NCBI GenBank assembly: GCA_944739405.2
Contig: OX123187.2
Location: 79,840,450-79,904,449 of the forward strand
Direction of reading: 5' to 3'
Origin: Euclidia mi
Taxonomy: Eukaryota; Arthropoda; Insecta; Lepidoptera; Erebidae
DNA length: 64,000 bases
Below are positions 11,554 to 23,550 of this stretch, piece by piece. The position numbers and the translations under genes were made by a program. Within the stretch, counting starts at the first letter, position 1; every line of letters starts with the position of its first letter. The notes beneath the pieces are model-generated. The model ran no database searches. It was not told where the DNA came from and worked only from the letters and a program-made list of their open reading frames with translations.

Positions 11554-11799
11554 AAGGATATATAGTTTTATACTTACCTCGTAAACATAAGTTGCTTGAT
11601 ATTATGAAAAAGCGGAGTGCTCCGGTACAAGTATTGTTATACTTAAAAGGATACTCCAACCACTAGGTTAAAAAAACTCCACGTTTGCGTAAATAAAGAA
11701 ATTTTTAATTTTAATTTAAATTTTTTGGCGCAGGCAGTAGGCACGCAGTAAGGGAAAATTTCTTATTAATCCTCATTTAAAATATCGTCACAGTAGGAT

Positions 11800-11935
11800 G
11801 TCGTATCAGAGGTAGGCCGCGGACATGGTGGATCCGTTGGAAACGCGGGCAGCAGGGTAGCATCTATGTTGAGAGTCTTGGGGACGGCCTATGTCAAGCC
11901 GTGGACGTCTATCGGCTGATATGATGAAATGGTTA
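11800..11935 (+). pseudogene. RTE-type LINE C-terminal fragment
   Basis: The frame 'RIRGRPRTWWIRWKR' and onward to 'VDVYRLI' resembles the C-terminal tail of RTE LINE proteins (G-R-P-x-x-R/W-W). It is followed by a 'ctgatatgatgaaatgg' 3' end. Only about 45 codons remain, typical of a strongly 5'-truncated insertion. Confidence 0.5.
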
Positions 11936-12375
11936 AAATACGGGTTGATAGTTACCTTGTAAATCCACTTATTTGGAAACTAGCACAATAATTCCATGCT
12001 ACAACTCTAGAAACCTTTATAATTCATCATTACGCAAAGCATACTTTAGGTAACAATACAAAAATAAACTACAACCCCATACAGACAGTTCAGTTTCAAT
12101 AAACCGTTGTTCAGTTTGGAAACTTTGAGTGACTGATGTACTCGAAAGTAAGGTTTCCTTGTTCTGGTGTGGAATGTTAAACAGTTAAAGTGTAGTTCTA
12201 TCAAACTTGACTACAATGTATAAGACCAAAATATATTTTAAGTCGAGGTTCTGCATAGGCTTCTCAAGCCGAGCATGCCAACTTGTGCTGAATATAGCAT
12301 TATTTAAAAACTGAGAATCATTATTCAAAACCAACATGCAGCAACTGGCAAGTAATAAGTCTAGTTATCAAATTG

Positions 12376-12499
12376 TAAAGTAATTCAGCCTTTTACATAA
12401 AAAATACGTGCAACGTTTTTCATAAAAAATACGTGCAATTAACTTATTTGATGAATGCCAAATTAGTTTCTTGAGAATATATCAAGAAACTAATTTGGC
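12376..12499. repeat. Short direct repeat and 18-bp-arm hairpin
   Basis: 'cataaaaaatacgtgcaa' occurs twice in tandem near 12,398 and 12,421. It is followed by an inverted repeat with 18-bp arms (12,457-12,474 and 12,482-12,499; 'gccaaattagtttcttga') and a 7-bp loop. Function unknown. Confidence 0.8.
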
Positions 12500-12605
12500 G
12501 TCGAATGGTAAATTAGAAACACATTTTGATTCAGTATACCATTTGAAGCACTCTCCAATTCTTGCGCTGGCGTAAAGTGTCTAGGAAAAAAATATTTTTA
12601 CTTTA

Positions 12606-13020
12606 CATACATACACATACATACATAACGTCACGCCTTTTATCCCCGAAGGGGTAGGCAGAGGTGTATTTCTACACCCACTTTTCGCCAGATATACTTT
12701 AGTCCCACGTAATAAGGGGAGAGCCTATTGCCGTACCGGGCACATTTCCAGACTCCGTGCTGCTACTGAGATTTTCGTGACAGAAAAACCCAATAACACT
12801 GCCCGACCCAGGAATCGAACCCGGGACCTCCCGATCCCACGCGCACATTTTTGCTGCGAGACCAACGAGGCAGTCGTATAGGGTTTGATGTCGAGTTTTC
12901 CGTCTCTACGCAAAGATGGTATTTGCATCGTGTTATCCCTTAGTCGCCTCTTACGACACCCACGGGAAGATAGGGGGTGGTGACACTTGTATTCTATGCC
13001 GTCAACCACACGGCACGGCA
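12606..13020 (-). mobile_element. tRNA-derived SINE with 12-bp target duplication
   Basis: On the minus strand the element contains a tRNA-like part with a box B 'ggttcgattcc' (about 12,812) preceded by a box A-like region. A body follows, and it ends at the left in (TATG)n. The target duplication 'atttttacttta' flanks it at 12,594-12,605 and 13,021-13,032, so both ends are exact. A second, 5'-truncated copy lies at 62,090-62,474. The 3' half is shared with the LINE-associated tail at 5602-5748, consistent with mobilisation by that LINE. Confidence 0.88.
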
Positions 13021-13599
13021 ATTTTTACTTTAATTTTGGATAAAATATCCGCTACTAAAACAACTATAACTAAAGCAAACAAAAGAGCTCTTCAGAAAAA
13101 CTACAGTTTTATGTTAAACGACTTTCCTTCGATTATTTTGTCGGAGCACCAGAACGACACTTTAAGTGGAAGCAATTATTATGTAGTGTCGCAATCGTGG
13201 GATCGAAGAAGAAAAATTACTTTTTCTTAAAAGCGCAACCGCAAAGGCTTGAAGTCGTCATTAACCTAGTTTCTGCTCGATGTTAAGTTGGAGTTTCTTG
13301 CCTATACTAGATATTGCTGTCGATAAACGGCAAAAAAAGACAAATCGTTCGCCAAGTATTTCGGTCTTAAGGTCTCTTGAGGGTAAGTTGTGGAGTCGTT
13401 AGCTGAAATGTTGTACAATTGACAAATTGAATTAAAGATAGAGGTAAACTGTACTAATTGTCTACGCCTATGTAAGGAGACAATTTGAACAGACCTTGAC
13501 GGAAGGTGTTTAAATTGGACTTGGTCCTCTAATTACTGCTTAAAACCATATTTTAAGAATCCTGAAAAGCGAGGAAATATTATATAATAATAATAATGA

Positions 13600-14111
13600 G
13601 ATGAAGAAGAAACGAAGCGAATAATAATAATATATACTTTATTTTCAGACATTAAACTCCATCGTAAGTACAACAAATACTTAACTTAATTTACATAATT
13701 AAATGACGGTTGATGACTCGTCATCCAATGCCACATAATAGGGCTATCTAGCTTATTCGCCACAATTTTGACGCAACTACTTAAAATATGTTATAACCTA
13801 ACTTGAGAATGTAAGACAAATTTAAGACTGATATCCCTAGAAATTTCATTATTTTATTTCGCGTTGTGTCATGTTGTAACTGGAATAACGCTAGGAGGGT
13901 GACCGCACGGTCAACTTACGAATACCAAGACAGCTTCTTAAACGAAGTACTTATTTTACTAGCCGCGATAATATATTCCGAGAAGATGTAATACATTTAT
14001 TTTCCAAACAAAATCAACTATTACATAAAAGGCAACTTAATTATGTCCTAAAATTAAAATAAGCCTATTTAATATGTACAATACGAAAAATAAAGTAAAT
14101 TAAAATTACAT
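13600..14111 (-). mobile_element. 3' UTR of RLE-type LINE
   Basis: Non-coding DNA downstream of the endonuclease ORF, running leftwards to an 'ataataataatata' tract near 13,620, which may mark the 3' end. The exact boundary is not proven. Confidence 0.5.
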
Positions 14112-14935
14112 TTAGAAGGCGTCATGGAAGTCATCCGCATCGCAGTCAATCGGAAGCGTGCCCAGAAGACTGGCGGCATTGCTTCGTTGTATAGCAATGC
14201 TTATCTTTTGTGCTAAATACGTGCCAGCCCTCTGGTCACCCGAGGCGTCGATCAGTCTCTTTGCGAGATCCCTAAAAAGGGATCTCGCACTTGGACCCCA
14301 TGGCCCCAAGGTTTCGACCCCAAACGGCTCAAATACATAATCTCCTACAAGATTTACGTATTTGCGCCGTTTGAGGGTCTCTGCTGAAGCAGCAGCAGCG
14401 CCCGCACAACCTGCTGTGCTGGAAGGATGGGATGGCGCAAGGGTATCGACACATGTCGCGTCCCATACCAAAGGCCTACCCAGCTTCCACGGCAGTAAAG
14501 ACATCCCGTCCGGTCTCTTACCATCGTCGCGTGCCAAGCCCTGAGGTTCAAGTTGGGCTGGAACGCCAGCGGTGACAAGAGCACGGCGCAGAATGTCGTT
14601 GAGGTTGGCGTGTCGTGTAATACGACCCGCGCTCCTGATGCATGACAGACCATGGTGATCAAGGCTATGAACAGCCTCTCCGCAGTGACAGCGATGCGGA
14701 GAGACACATGACGCGCCTAAACGGAGGCAAGTAGCGAAGCGGAAGGTTGTATCGTCCAACATGGTACCTATATTAGACGATGGCAGTGCCTGAAGCCAGG
14801 GGCCCGATTCCCATTCTCCCACAGCCAACAGGCGAGCACGCTCCGCAGCGTTGGCCGATGTATTGAGGAGTTTTTCTCGTACCACGCTGCAAAGCGGCCC
14901 ATCCCATTGCCTCTAGGAGAACAAGTTTCGGGGTT
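14112..14935 (-). CDS. RLE-type LINE: Cys-His motif and restriction-like endonuclease
   Basis: This frame lies in the same phase as the RT ORF upstream. The visible frame from a GTG at 14,885 is 257 codons. The in-phase codons back to the TAG at about 14,911 ('RQWDGPLCSV') also look coding, so this is the C-terminal part of one polyprotein. Residues 66-82 ('CHCGEAVHSLDHHGLSC') form a C-x-C-x8-H-x4-C type motif. Residues 124-127 ('RPDG') and Asp142 ('VWDATC') fit the PD...D core of the restriction-like endonuclease of R2-like LINEs, which nicks the target DNA to prime reverse transcription. The conserved end 'VFEPFGVETLGPWGPSAR' recurs in the truncated copy at 5953-6174. Two stops (TAA at 14,936-14,934 and TAG at 14,911-14,909) separate it from the RT. 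Confidence 0.8.
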
Positions 14936-16949
14936 ACTCAGAATCAACCAGTGTAGGTGCTAAGATTTTCCTGGTCAATTCTGCAGTGCTGTGGACCGAT
15001 GACAAGAACGCTGGCAGGCTTACGTCAGAAATTTTGCGAACGCCGAGGCCGCCTAAGCGCACAGGTAAGGACGCCTGTTGCCACACTCGGTCGTTCAGAA
15101 CCACATTCAAAATTTTACTCAGGGTATTCTGTATAATTTTGTCAATTTGAATGAGTGGAGTCGGATTTTTCCAAAAAGGTGAAGACCGTAACGCGTGTGT
15201 GAATTTAGGGACAAAAAGACAATAACGAATAATAGTAAAAGCCGAATGTATATTAATTTTGAGTAGCCTGTCTGAAACATCATTAAAATTTTGAATTTTT
15301 TCCTGTATAAAGGAATCAAAACCGTCGTCTAAAATTGGGGACCCCAGGAGTCGAAGAGAACTTTTTTCAACTTGGGTGATATTGGGTGCCATATATTGGA
15401 ATTTTGAAAGAATAGAGGATTTATCTAAATTGTCATTAATAAAAATTTCGCATTTGCTTGTATTCAACTCTAAGCCTATGGATAAAAATTTCGATTTCAG
15501 GAATGCCAGATCTTGATATACAGTGTTTACGTCACCTCCCAGGGTTCCATCATCGAGGTACCAGATGTTTAATTTTGAATTTAGTTGGTTTATAACTGGA
15601 TGGATGGCCAAACTAAAAATTAGTGGTCCAAGAGGGTCACCTTGTTGACAACCGACGGCAGATTCTAAAAGATGTTCCTTGTATATTAATTTGGAAGGGT
15701 GTCTGTAACATTGCCAAAGAAAATTGTAGATTTGGGGTGTTTCCAATTTTACTTGTGTCAACAAGGTGTCTCTATTGACTGAGTTAAAGGCATTCTTTAG
15801 GTCAACCTTCAAGACAACCTCACCTCCATTACAGTCAAGGTACGTTGACAAGGCATGTACAACAGCCTCGCAGCCTCCTTTAGAACCAAATCCCAGTTGT
15901 TGTGGCTGAAATTTACAAGAAAAGCTGGTATTAAAATGGCGACAGCATATTTTAGCTGCCATACGCCTGTACGTGCACCCCACGGCAATGGGACGAATGC
16001 CACCATCCCGCTTTCGTAAGGCGCACAGATTAGCGCCATACAAAACGTTGACGATGGCATCGTTCACATTGCCGGAGAGCATGAGATTAGTTAATGCCGG
16101 TAGCCCACTCAAAAGCGAGTCGCCGGCCGCCCCGGCGCTTGAACACACAAGATCCTTAAGATGTTGTGGTGTCAAGCCGTCGAGACCACCAGCAGACCCG
16201 CTCTGGAAGGAGCCAACGGTACCAACCACGTCCTTGGCTGTAATGCTGAGAAAGCCCGAGTCAGCGCTAGGTGGCTCAGGAAAGGAGAGGTTATCCCCTG
16301 GCGCTGGATGCTTGCTCTGCAGACTTGCGAGTGTGTCGGCAGAGCAAGGTGCCACCACATCGCTACTGAATAAGAGCCTGGACGCTCCCCTGATGTCACC
16401 TTCCCTTAGTTTCGACTCTACATGATGGAAGATGGTGCTGTTGCGGTGAGTTTTGGGAGGATGGTATTCTAATTTTGATGCCGAAATATTGCAGTTTTCT
16501 TTCATTTTTGTTGTTAAAGTTTTTTTTGTAAGCCGGTCTCCTTGAGCATGTAGAATTCTATAAGGGAAAGTGAGTAGCTGTTCCAAAGCCGTAATAGAAT
16601 TCTCCCGGATGACAAGGCCTATGCAATGTGCTAGGTTTTGAGCCACCGAAGGCCTCGCACCACGGGGAATTCTCTTCAGGATCGGAATGGAATTTTTTAG
16701 CTGACTTAAATACTGCCAAAAGGGGATTTTACGGGCGTCTGTGGGATTGTTCTGTGTAGTACTGGTGGAAGTAGTGGGGCCGGAAAGTACATTTTGGTTT
16801 TTGTGAATTTTTCCTAAATGTACTTTGAGGCCCCGCTCACCTTTGAACAAAAGTGCTTGGGGACAGATGGGGCAGCGCACCAGGGTAGTCGGTGTGTAAA
16901 GTTGACTGGCACTTACCTCCTCATCGCTTTTGCCACCGTTATACGACAT
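14934..16949 (-). CDS. RLE-type LINE: C2H2 finger and reverse transcriptase
   Basis: 671 codons from ATG at 16,949. Residues 26-49 form a C2H2 finger (C26, C29, H44, H49), as in R2-superclade proteins that recognise target DNA. The RT follows: about 300-340 'GIRPIAVGCTYRRMAAKI', about 378-395 'EVVLKVDLKNAFNSVNRD' (first catalytic Asp), about 435-450 'GCQQGDPLGPLIFSLAIHP', and about 463 'WYLDDGT' (Asp pair), then thumb blocks ('PVRLGGLGVRKI' near the end). All catalytic residues are present and the frame is open throughout, so this part is well preserved. It ends in TAA, but the same phase continues into the endonuclease domain after a second stop. An intact relative would have one ORF of about 950 codons. 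It copies its own RNA at the nicked target. Confidence 0.87.
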   Translation of the reverse strand: MSYNGGKSDEEVSASQLYTPTTLVRCPICPQALLFKGERGLKVHLGKIHKNQNVLSGPTTSTSTTQNNPTDARKIPFWQYLSQLKNSIPILKRIPRGARPSVAQNLAHCIGLVIRENSITALEQLLTFPYRILHAQGDRLTKKTLTTKMKENCNISASKLEYHPPKTHRNSTIFHHVESKLREGDIRGASRLLFSSDVVAPCSADTLASLQSKHPAPGDNLSFPEPPSADSGFLSITAKDVVGTVGSFQSGSAGGLDGLTPQHLKDLVCSSAGAAGDSLLSGLPALTNLMLSGNVNDAIVNVLYGANLCALRKRDGGIRPIAVGCTYRRMAAKICCRHFNTSFSCKFQPQQLGFGSKGGCEAVVHALSTYLDCNGGEVVLKVDLKNAFNSVNRDTLLTQVKLETPQIYNFLWQCYRHPSKLIYKEHLLESAVGCQQGDPLGPLIFSLAIHPVINQLNSKLNIWYLDDGTLGGDVNTVYQDLAFLKSKFLSIGLELNTSKCEIFINDNLDKSSILSKFQYMAPNITQVEKSSLRLLGSPILDDGFDSFIQEKIQNFNDVSDRLLKINIHSAFTIIRYCLFVPKFTHALRSSPFWKNPTPLIQIDKIIQNTLSKILNVVLNDRVWQQASLPVRLGGLGVRKISDVSLPAFLSSVHSTAELTRKILAPTLVDSE

Positions 16950-17195
16950 GAATTACACAATTCACTTAAAATAAACTTATAGCTAAAATATAACATCAAA
17001 AACAATCAAAACAATCAACACAATAGACACTGACGTTTGTCAAGCACTTTAATATTTTTATTGTCCGTGGCGGCGGTCCTTTGCTATCGGCCAGTGCGCT
17101 AGCGGAGGCCGGCATGGTGGCACATTAGAGCTGTACGTTTCGGTGCGCTTCGATGAGCCCGAAACGGCGCTCCTCACACCAGCCAGCAAGAAATA
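16950..17195 (-). other. Probable 5' UTR of RLE-type LINE
   Basis: GC content rises sharply compared with the flanks (17,060-17,190). On the minus strand it contains a hairpin with arms 'cgtttcgg'/'ccgaaacg' around 17,135-17,165. Related LINEs often carry a self-cleaving ribozyme at the 5' end. I cannot fold this region reliably by eye, so that remains a possibility only. Confidence 0.4.
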
Positions 17196-17199
17196 TATA

Positions 17200-20100
17200 A
17201 TTTAATATAATTTTTTCGCGATGCAACGGTTTCGACGTATTGGCTCTATTCACTTTTCTTAGTGATCAAACGTTGGAGAGGGTGAAACCACTTTATGTTT
17301 ATTCAACCAGATATCGTCACCACTCTGTTGGCTATTAATAATTGTAGCAAAATGAAAAAAAAAAATCACGGAATATAAAAATTTTCCTTCCGCTCCGTTC
17401 AGCTGTCAATATATTCCTACTTACTTTTTCTAATTTATAAACGGTTATTTATAAAGATTCTATTTTATTCTACAATTATATATGCAATTAAAACCTTAGT
17501 TTGCATTCAAAAGCAGTGTGAAAATATTTGAGATGCGAATTTTACAAATCGACTCGGCGAAGAAAGTGCCTTAAACTGAACAAAGTCGGACACTTAAAAG
17601 ACCCTTGGTACACATTTTAAATCGTGAAGTATATTTAAAACCTTTTGTAACAAGAAGTAAATTAACAAAACTATTAATCTTAGATAATGTCATTCAATAA
17701 AGACGTTGTCAAGGGGTGTCACAGACTGAAAAATTTATGAATTTGGTTAGGGGAGTCTCTGGGTAGACGTAATCAATCAATAGGAGAAATTGAGACCATG
17801 CGTAGTTAGATGGGCTTTAAATAATAATGTAGTTTTATATGGATAAGTTGATTTCAACTCCGCCTTTAAGCTATTTTCTAACACATTGCATTTCTTATCT
17901 GTTTCAATAATGTCTAATATTTGCTAGTAATTTGTAACTATTGTTTTAGTAACTAGTAAATATTATTGCTGTCTTCCGTATATTTTTTTGTGTTTAGTAT
18001 AATTCTGTATATGTCAGGAATGGTACCTATCAAGTGCCCTAGCAATCAAAATCTGTTGAAACTTTATACGAATTTAAAATTTCATCGTTGTTACATAGCT
18101 GTAATAATAGCGCTTGCAGTGTCGAAAGAGCGTCGTGAAGCATGTGATTAATAAAGACCCTACGAAGTCACTTCTAAGAACAATATAGAGCCAATAAAAA
18201 CGTTCTTTAATTTCGCCAATATTTAGTTACTCGCAAGCCATCTTAGTTTTCTAAGAAATATATAATACAGTTTAGTATTTTATTGTCCATTCTTTTACAG
18301 TGGGTTTTTTCTGTGAAATAGTAATACAAATTCTTAGCTTATATGACAAAACTTTTGTTGTCCTTAATGGGGCATTTTCTGGAATACTAGTACTTCAACG
18401 GACGAAGCCGTAATTTTTAATAAATTGTTCATACCTGAGAATGAATAAAACATAATTATATAAAATATGTTCTGTGTCTGCTACAGGCAGCTGCTGATAA
18501 GCAGTGATCATTAAAACGGATACATAATGGATATCACTCAAAGATGCAGTATGTAATATCCATAGCCTACGCCTATCATGCTTTCTTAATGTGTTTTCTT
18601 GGTTAATTTCATAGTCAATGACCATTCGACTGAATAAGGCGAATAAGGCAGTGATGATTGAGGCAAATCAGGGAGTGCAACGGATATTAATATTCAAGTA
18701 GTTAGACGGTATCTCCGGAACAGAAAGCCAATTCAGATGAAGAATAAATCAATCATGAATGAATTAATTAATAAAAAAAAAACATTTATACGATTTTATG
18801 TTTGTTAATGATGAAAGGAATTCCTTTTTCTTGAAGATAGAATGGATAAAAGGGTCAAAATCAATTTTATATACGAAAAACATAAATAAAGATGTATACC
18901 TAATTATTATATACATTTTGCATAAAACATTATTAAATAATAAGGACTGACGATGCCGATGATGATGATGATTATACACTTGTAAATAGGATGATCATAA
19001 GAACGTTTACAAATGAAAAGCATAACGAATTTACAAATACATTAAGTGCCCTTTACCTTGCACCATGCAAGATCGTAGAGCATAATAACGAACGAGCAAT
19101 GAAACTCAGTCGATACCGAAAAACAACTTTCAATGAATGTGAAAAAACGCGTTGTTTAGCTGCCAAACGCTCATCTCTTATAACTTATGCCAAGAAATAT
19201 CACAACCCATGAAACAAGCGTTTCCGCTCGATAGTCGACTATTATCACAGCAAATATTTTTTTTCCTTTTAATTTATCTTCAAAACATTCGTCTTTTATA
19301 ACCCAGTCAAATATCGGGGGACGTTTAGACCGATATTGAATTGAACATTCCAACCACTTTTCCATTCATCCGAGTTATAACAAAATTAAGATTGAAAAGG
19401 TCGCCGAAGTCTTTTCAACTTCGAGACATATTATCATCGCAAAAACTGGATTGATGTAAACATGTTGCTGGAATTCGTGAGGATAGTTCTGAGAAAAATA
19501 TTGTCTAGCCTAGCAATTAGGCGTTTATTTCTAGGAGTTCCACTCTAGTCAAATTAAACGGTAATAATGAAGTGTCATGTTTTTTTACTAAAGATAGTCA
19601 GATGTTTGGCCGGCCTTTTTTGTATACTTGAGCACTATTTCGATTATTTTTCTTTATTGTACGTAGTAAGATTTCCATTCATGTTTGTAATACTAATTAA
19701 CACATTTGATACAAGGTTCTTTGGATAAAAGTAAGTTTAAAGTATGTTCATATTAGTATCGCTATCGCTTATCTACAACTGAATGCCTTATGTCCATCTT
19801 GCCTTTAGAAAGCTTTTATGGACTAAAAGTTTGGTATCTGTTAAAAGATTGGAGGATTTTTAAAAGGAACGGGTAGATTTTTTATAGTGGACTAAAGAAT
19901 GTGCGCAACTACGCCCGCACAATATTCCTTTTTTTTCCGTTAATCGACTGGAAAACGTATGTCCCCGATTCCCTGGGAATTTAGGGAAAACTCTTCTTAT
20001 TGCATCCTACAAAAGAAGCTAAAATTTGGCAGCTATGCCTCGGTGCACTAAGTAAGGATATCCCGCGTGATCATGCAGTAGATTAGAATACAACAAATTG

Positions 20101-20215
20101 AGCGGATGTAGTTGTGGAAATTCCCCAGTATGTACATAATTCTGTAGATACCTACAGATGTGGTCTTATATGCCATATTTGACAACGAATATTCCTTTCT
20201 TAAATGAACACCTCT
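17200..20215. other. AT-rich DNA, nothing recognised
   Basis: Frames in this 3-kb stretch are short and lack known domains. Simple ATG/GAT repeats occur near 18,950-18,975. No promoter, exon or repeat assignment can be supported. Confidence 0.4.
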
Positions 20216-20221
20216 ATGAAC

Positions 20222-20445
20222 ATCATCATCATCAGCATCATCATCAAGCTGCCATAGTCCACTGCTGGATATACGCCTCTCCAATGGCACGCTACTGAGC
20301 TCGATTTTTCGGCTTTTCGTGTCCAGCCGCTGCCAGCCACTTTGCGCATATCGTTACTCCACCTAGCCGGAGTGCGTCCTACACTACTTTTTCCAAGGCG
20401 TGGTCTCCACTCTAGAACACGACTACTCCAACGATTATGATCATA
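20222..20445 (-). repeat. RTE-type LINE 3' end
   Basis: On the minus strand it ends in '(GATGAT)n' after 'ggcagcttgatg'. It contains 'atccagcagtggac' and 'ccattggagaggcgtat', the conserved RTE 3' end also found at 33,301 and (plus strand) 2285. The upstream 120 bp ('tggagtagtcgtgttctagag') extend the match into the C-terminal coding tail of the LINE. Confidence 0.65.
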
Positions 20446-20456
20446 TGATTACACTC

Positions 20457-20832
20457 TTCTTCTTTCTTTTAGCGTTATCCCAGTTTCAATCTGGGGTCCG
20501 CTTACTAGTCTAACCGGATTTGGCTGAATATTAGCTTTTCCACAGAGCGACTACCTGTCTGACCTCCGCAACCCGAAGGGATAGCGATATTCCATGGTTT
20601 AGACTAGTGTCAGTTTATTTAGAAGGTACTGACGCCCTGTAACGACTGTCAAAGATCTTCATGACAACCGGGACCGACGGCTTGACGTGCTCTCCGAGGC
20701 ACGGGACATGCGATAATTAACAATTCAATACGCACATAACTCCGAAAAGTCATTGGTGCGCGCCGTGGATTCGAACCCAATTCCCTCTGCATAGCAGTCT
20801 ATTGGTATATCCAATCGGCTATCGCTGCCGCT
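20457..20832 (-). mobile_element. tRNA-derived SINE (family of 22,745)
   Basis: A reverse-complement copy of the SINE at 22,745-23,123. It includes the tRNA-like head ('ggcagcgatagcc', box B-like 'gggttcgaatcc' about 20,775) and the 3' end 'ctgggataacgctaa' followed by a GAAAGAAGAAGA tail. It abuts an RTE fragment on its left. Confidence 0.85.
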
Positions 20833-21189
20833 GAAGGAAACACACGTATCTATTAAATAATTAATAAATTATCATTACAAATATTATTTATTTTAATAAT
20901 ATGACGTTACTCATTCCACTGATTTCAATCACAGCTCATTATTCCAACTTATATTGTTAGCACGAGCGTATTCAATCATTAGCATCCACGTGAAAATATG
21001 TCCAATTTCGACATAACACATACACTCGTTTTATCAAAATTAGAATAATTTGACATCATGTTATGTGTAGGACAAACAAAAGTTTTGCTTGGAATAAAAC
21101 CTATTTGAATTGCTAACTTTGTAGGAATTTTATGTACCTATGTAGAATATTATGTATGCTTGTGATAAATAATTATATCACTCGCCCAG

Positions 21190-21315
21190 GCATGTTTCCC
21201 TGTTTCAATTTAAAAACAATATAAAACTCATACCTTCAAACATAACCATCTAGTCCGACACTCAGCAGAGTTTGTACTATTGGTACTAGCCAATAATGGA
21301 TAAACACACATGTAT
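21190..21315 (-). repeat. Diverged SINE 3' portion
   Basis: It resembles 23,945-24,020. Both carry 'accatctagt', then 'cagag(c/t)ttgtacta', then 'aatggataaa'. This is the body of a SINE whose tRNA-like head is visible only in the 23,955 copy. Confidence 0.45.
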
Positions 21316-21319
21316 ACGA

Positions 21320-22720
21320 TTTTCTTTGTATTTTATAAAGGAGCTACATTTTTTATAGAATATGGAAAATCAATATCTATTAAAAAAATCTGTTACTGAC
21401 TGACTCATTTATTAATTTCGCCTTTATTGTTAGTTGTAAATTTTTATTTACTTCATACTTTTACTGATTTATGTTAAAAGCTTTCACTACTATCGAGGTT
21501 GTTCAAAATTTATAAAGCCTATCAATGCCGCCCGGATTTGCCGTAAGTCCGCGGTAGTGTTAAATTTAATAATACATATACGCAAATTTGCCATTGAATA
21601 ACTATCGAGAGTTATATGAAGAACAGATGTCAAATGTTAAAAATTGGATACATAATGAGTAACGAAGTTTTCCTTTACCAAGGATCAAAATAAACATAGT
21701 AATGGTACCCAATGGTTGTCTCAGTTCAAATCTGGCTCGAAGTCGAAATCAAATATTTACTTAGGTTACTACAAGACGCTTATGAAAATAAAAGTAACAG
21801 ATTGATATCTCTATGATTCTTCATTTAAATTTGGTGTCACGTTCGCAGAGTGGACAATGAAAGGGAAGAATCACTTTTATAAATCTTTTACAATTTTAGT
21901 ATCATCAATTATCAATGTTTTTTGTAAAAAACTGCATCTGCTTTACCTTTTAAATAACTTGTTTTAACTTCACTGATATCAGGAGTATAGTAACTATCCA
22001 CAATTAGTACAAGTTTCCATGATGATAAGTATCACGTGTTTAGGTAATATCTCAAAACCATAATCAAAATCCATAAACATTATTACTACCATTGTATATC
22101 AAGATGGCCACGACATCTCAAAAAACGACGTATCGTCTACATCACTAATGACAATGAGGAAGCAGTAACTAAATTGGAACCAAATTACTCATGTTAACAC
22201 AAAAGACTTTGGAAGCTTCGAACTCATTTCGGTGGGTGACATGCTCTTTCCATCCAATATATTCACGTTTTTGGTGTATCTAAAAACAATTTTATTCATA
22301 AATATTCGAACGGTAGTTGTTTTCATTGTTTTCGGAGTATATTACAGTCTAATATTTACTCTAATATTACAGTCTGCTTGACTTATTTCTGAGAGTGTGA
22401 TATTAACGTTAATAATGAAAATTATATTTTGGATTAATTATTGTCGAAACGGGGAAATAAATATCAAAAACATGAAAGCGTTACAATAATGGGTTTTGAT
22501 ATTTATTTTATATACCTTGAGAGTCTTGGCGTTTGTGCCGGCTTGCCAAGTGGCATTGACCGAGATAACAAGCAGTCAGTCATCTCAGTCTGAATTTTAC
22601 CACCTTTGCGATTTTTATTAAATAATTAAAGTGTAAATAAATTGAAAACAAACGCAATTTTGTACTTTGCACTAATTTATTTTCTTCTCCTTTCCAGCAG
22701 CAAAGATTCAATTTATAAAC
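21320..22720. other. AT-rich DNA, nothing recognised
   Basis: No coding frame with a domain and no assigned repeat. A GC-richer patch at 22,520-22,570 is unexplained. Confidence 0.35.
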
Positions 22721-22744
22721 AAATAGTATGCTACAGACTAAAAC

Positions 22745-23123
22745 AGAGAGGCAGCGATAGCCTAGTGGAGATACCAACGGACTGCCATGCAAAGGGTATC
22801 GGGTTCGAATCCACAACGCGCACCACTGACTTTTCGGAGTTATGTGCGTATTGAATTGTTAATTATCGCTTGTCTCGTGCCTCGGAGAGCACGTTAAGCC
22901 GTCGGTCCCGGCTGTCATGAAGATCTTTGACAGTCGTTATAGGGCGTCAGTACCTCTAAAATAAATTGACACTAGTCTAAACCATGGAATATCGCTATCC
23001 CTTTGGGTTGCGGAGGTCAGACAGGCAGTCGCTCCGTGGAAAAGCTAATATTCCGCCAAATCCGGTTACACTAGAAAGCGGACCCCAGGTTGAGACTGGG
23101 ATAACGCTAGGATGATGATGATG
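22745..23123 (+). mobile_element. tRNA-derived SINE with 19-bp target duplication
   Basis: The head contains box A-like 'tagcctagtgg' and box B 'ggttcgaatcc' (about 22,802). The body contains 'gtcatgaagatctttgacag' and the 3' end 'gggataacgctagg' with a GAT repeat tail. Near-identical 19-bp sequences flank it ('gtatgctacagactaaaac' at 22,726-22,744; one mismatch at 23,124-23,142), which defines the insertion precisely. Other copies are at 20,457 (-), 34,670 (-) and 39,252 (+), plus a 3' fragment at 27,425. RNA polymerase III would drive transcription in an active copy. Confidence 0.92.
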
Positions 23124-23550
23124 AGTATACTACAGACTAAAACGAATGAACTGAAACTAAAATAAAAGACGACTAAAAGAATTTACACATATTATCCGTC
23201 TCCGGATTATGTTGCCAAGAAAAGTTTTTCGGTGGTCAAATTAATCATACAAATTTTACCACGTATTTGACAAACTTGATGGTGAACCCGAGTTTAGCGC
23301 TGATTCTAGAATTCATCAAAACACTTCCTCATACAAAATACCAAATAAATTATACGGTGTTCCATCAGCTTTTTGAAAGATCTCATATGCGTGTATAAAC
23401 TGACACACTTTACATACGTAGTTCTACGTCTGTTCAAGAATTATGCACAAACGATGATAAGCCGGCATCTCTGCGCGAAGTTTAAAGGCTTTGGGGTACT
23501 ATGAAGTACAATGAATTGTTTAAGCTCGTCTTATTGTTCATATTCTAAGA

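Noticed and set aside
12725..13230. Frames inside and after the SINE at 12.6-13.0 kb
   Set aside because: They are non-coding SINE sequence; the same frame appears in the copy at 62.0-62.4 kb.
15973..16425. 150-codon plus-strand frame
   Set aside because: It is the shadow of the reverse transcriptase on the opposite strand.
22800..22815. tRNA gene signal (box A and box B)
   Set aside because: The promoter boxes belong to a SINE with 379-bp body and target duplication. There is no cloverleaf. The same applies to 12.8, 20.8, 24.1, 26.2, 35.0, 39.3 and 41.3 kb.
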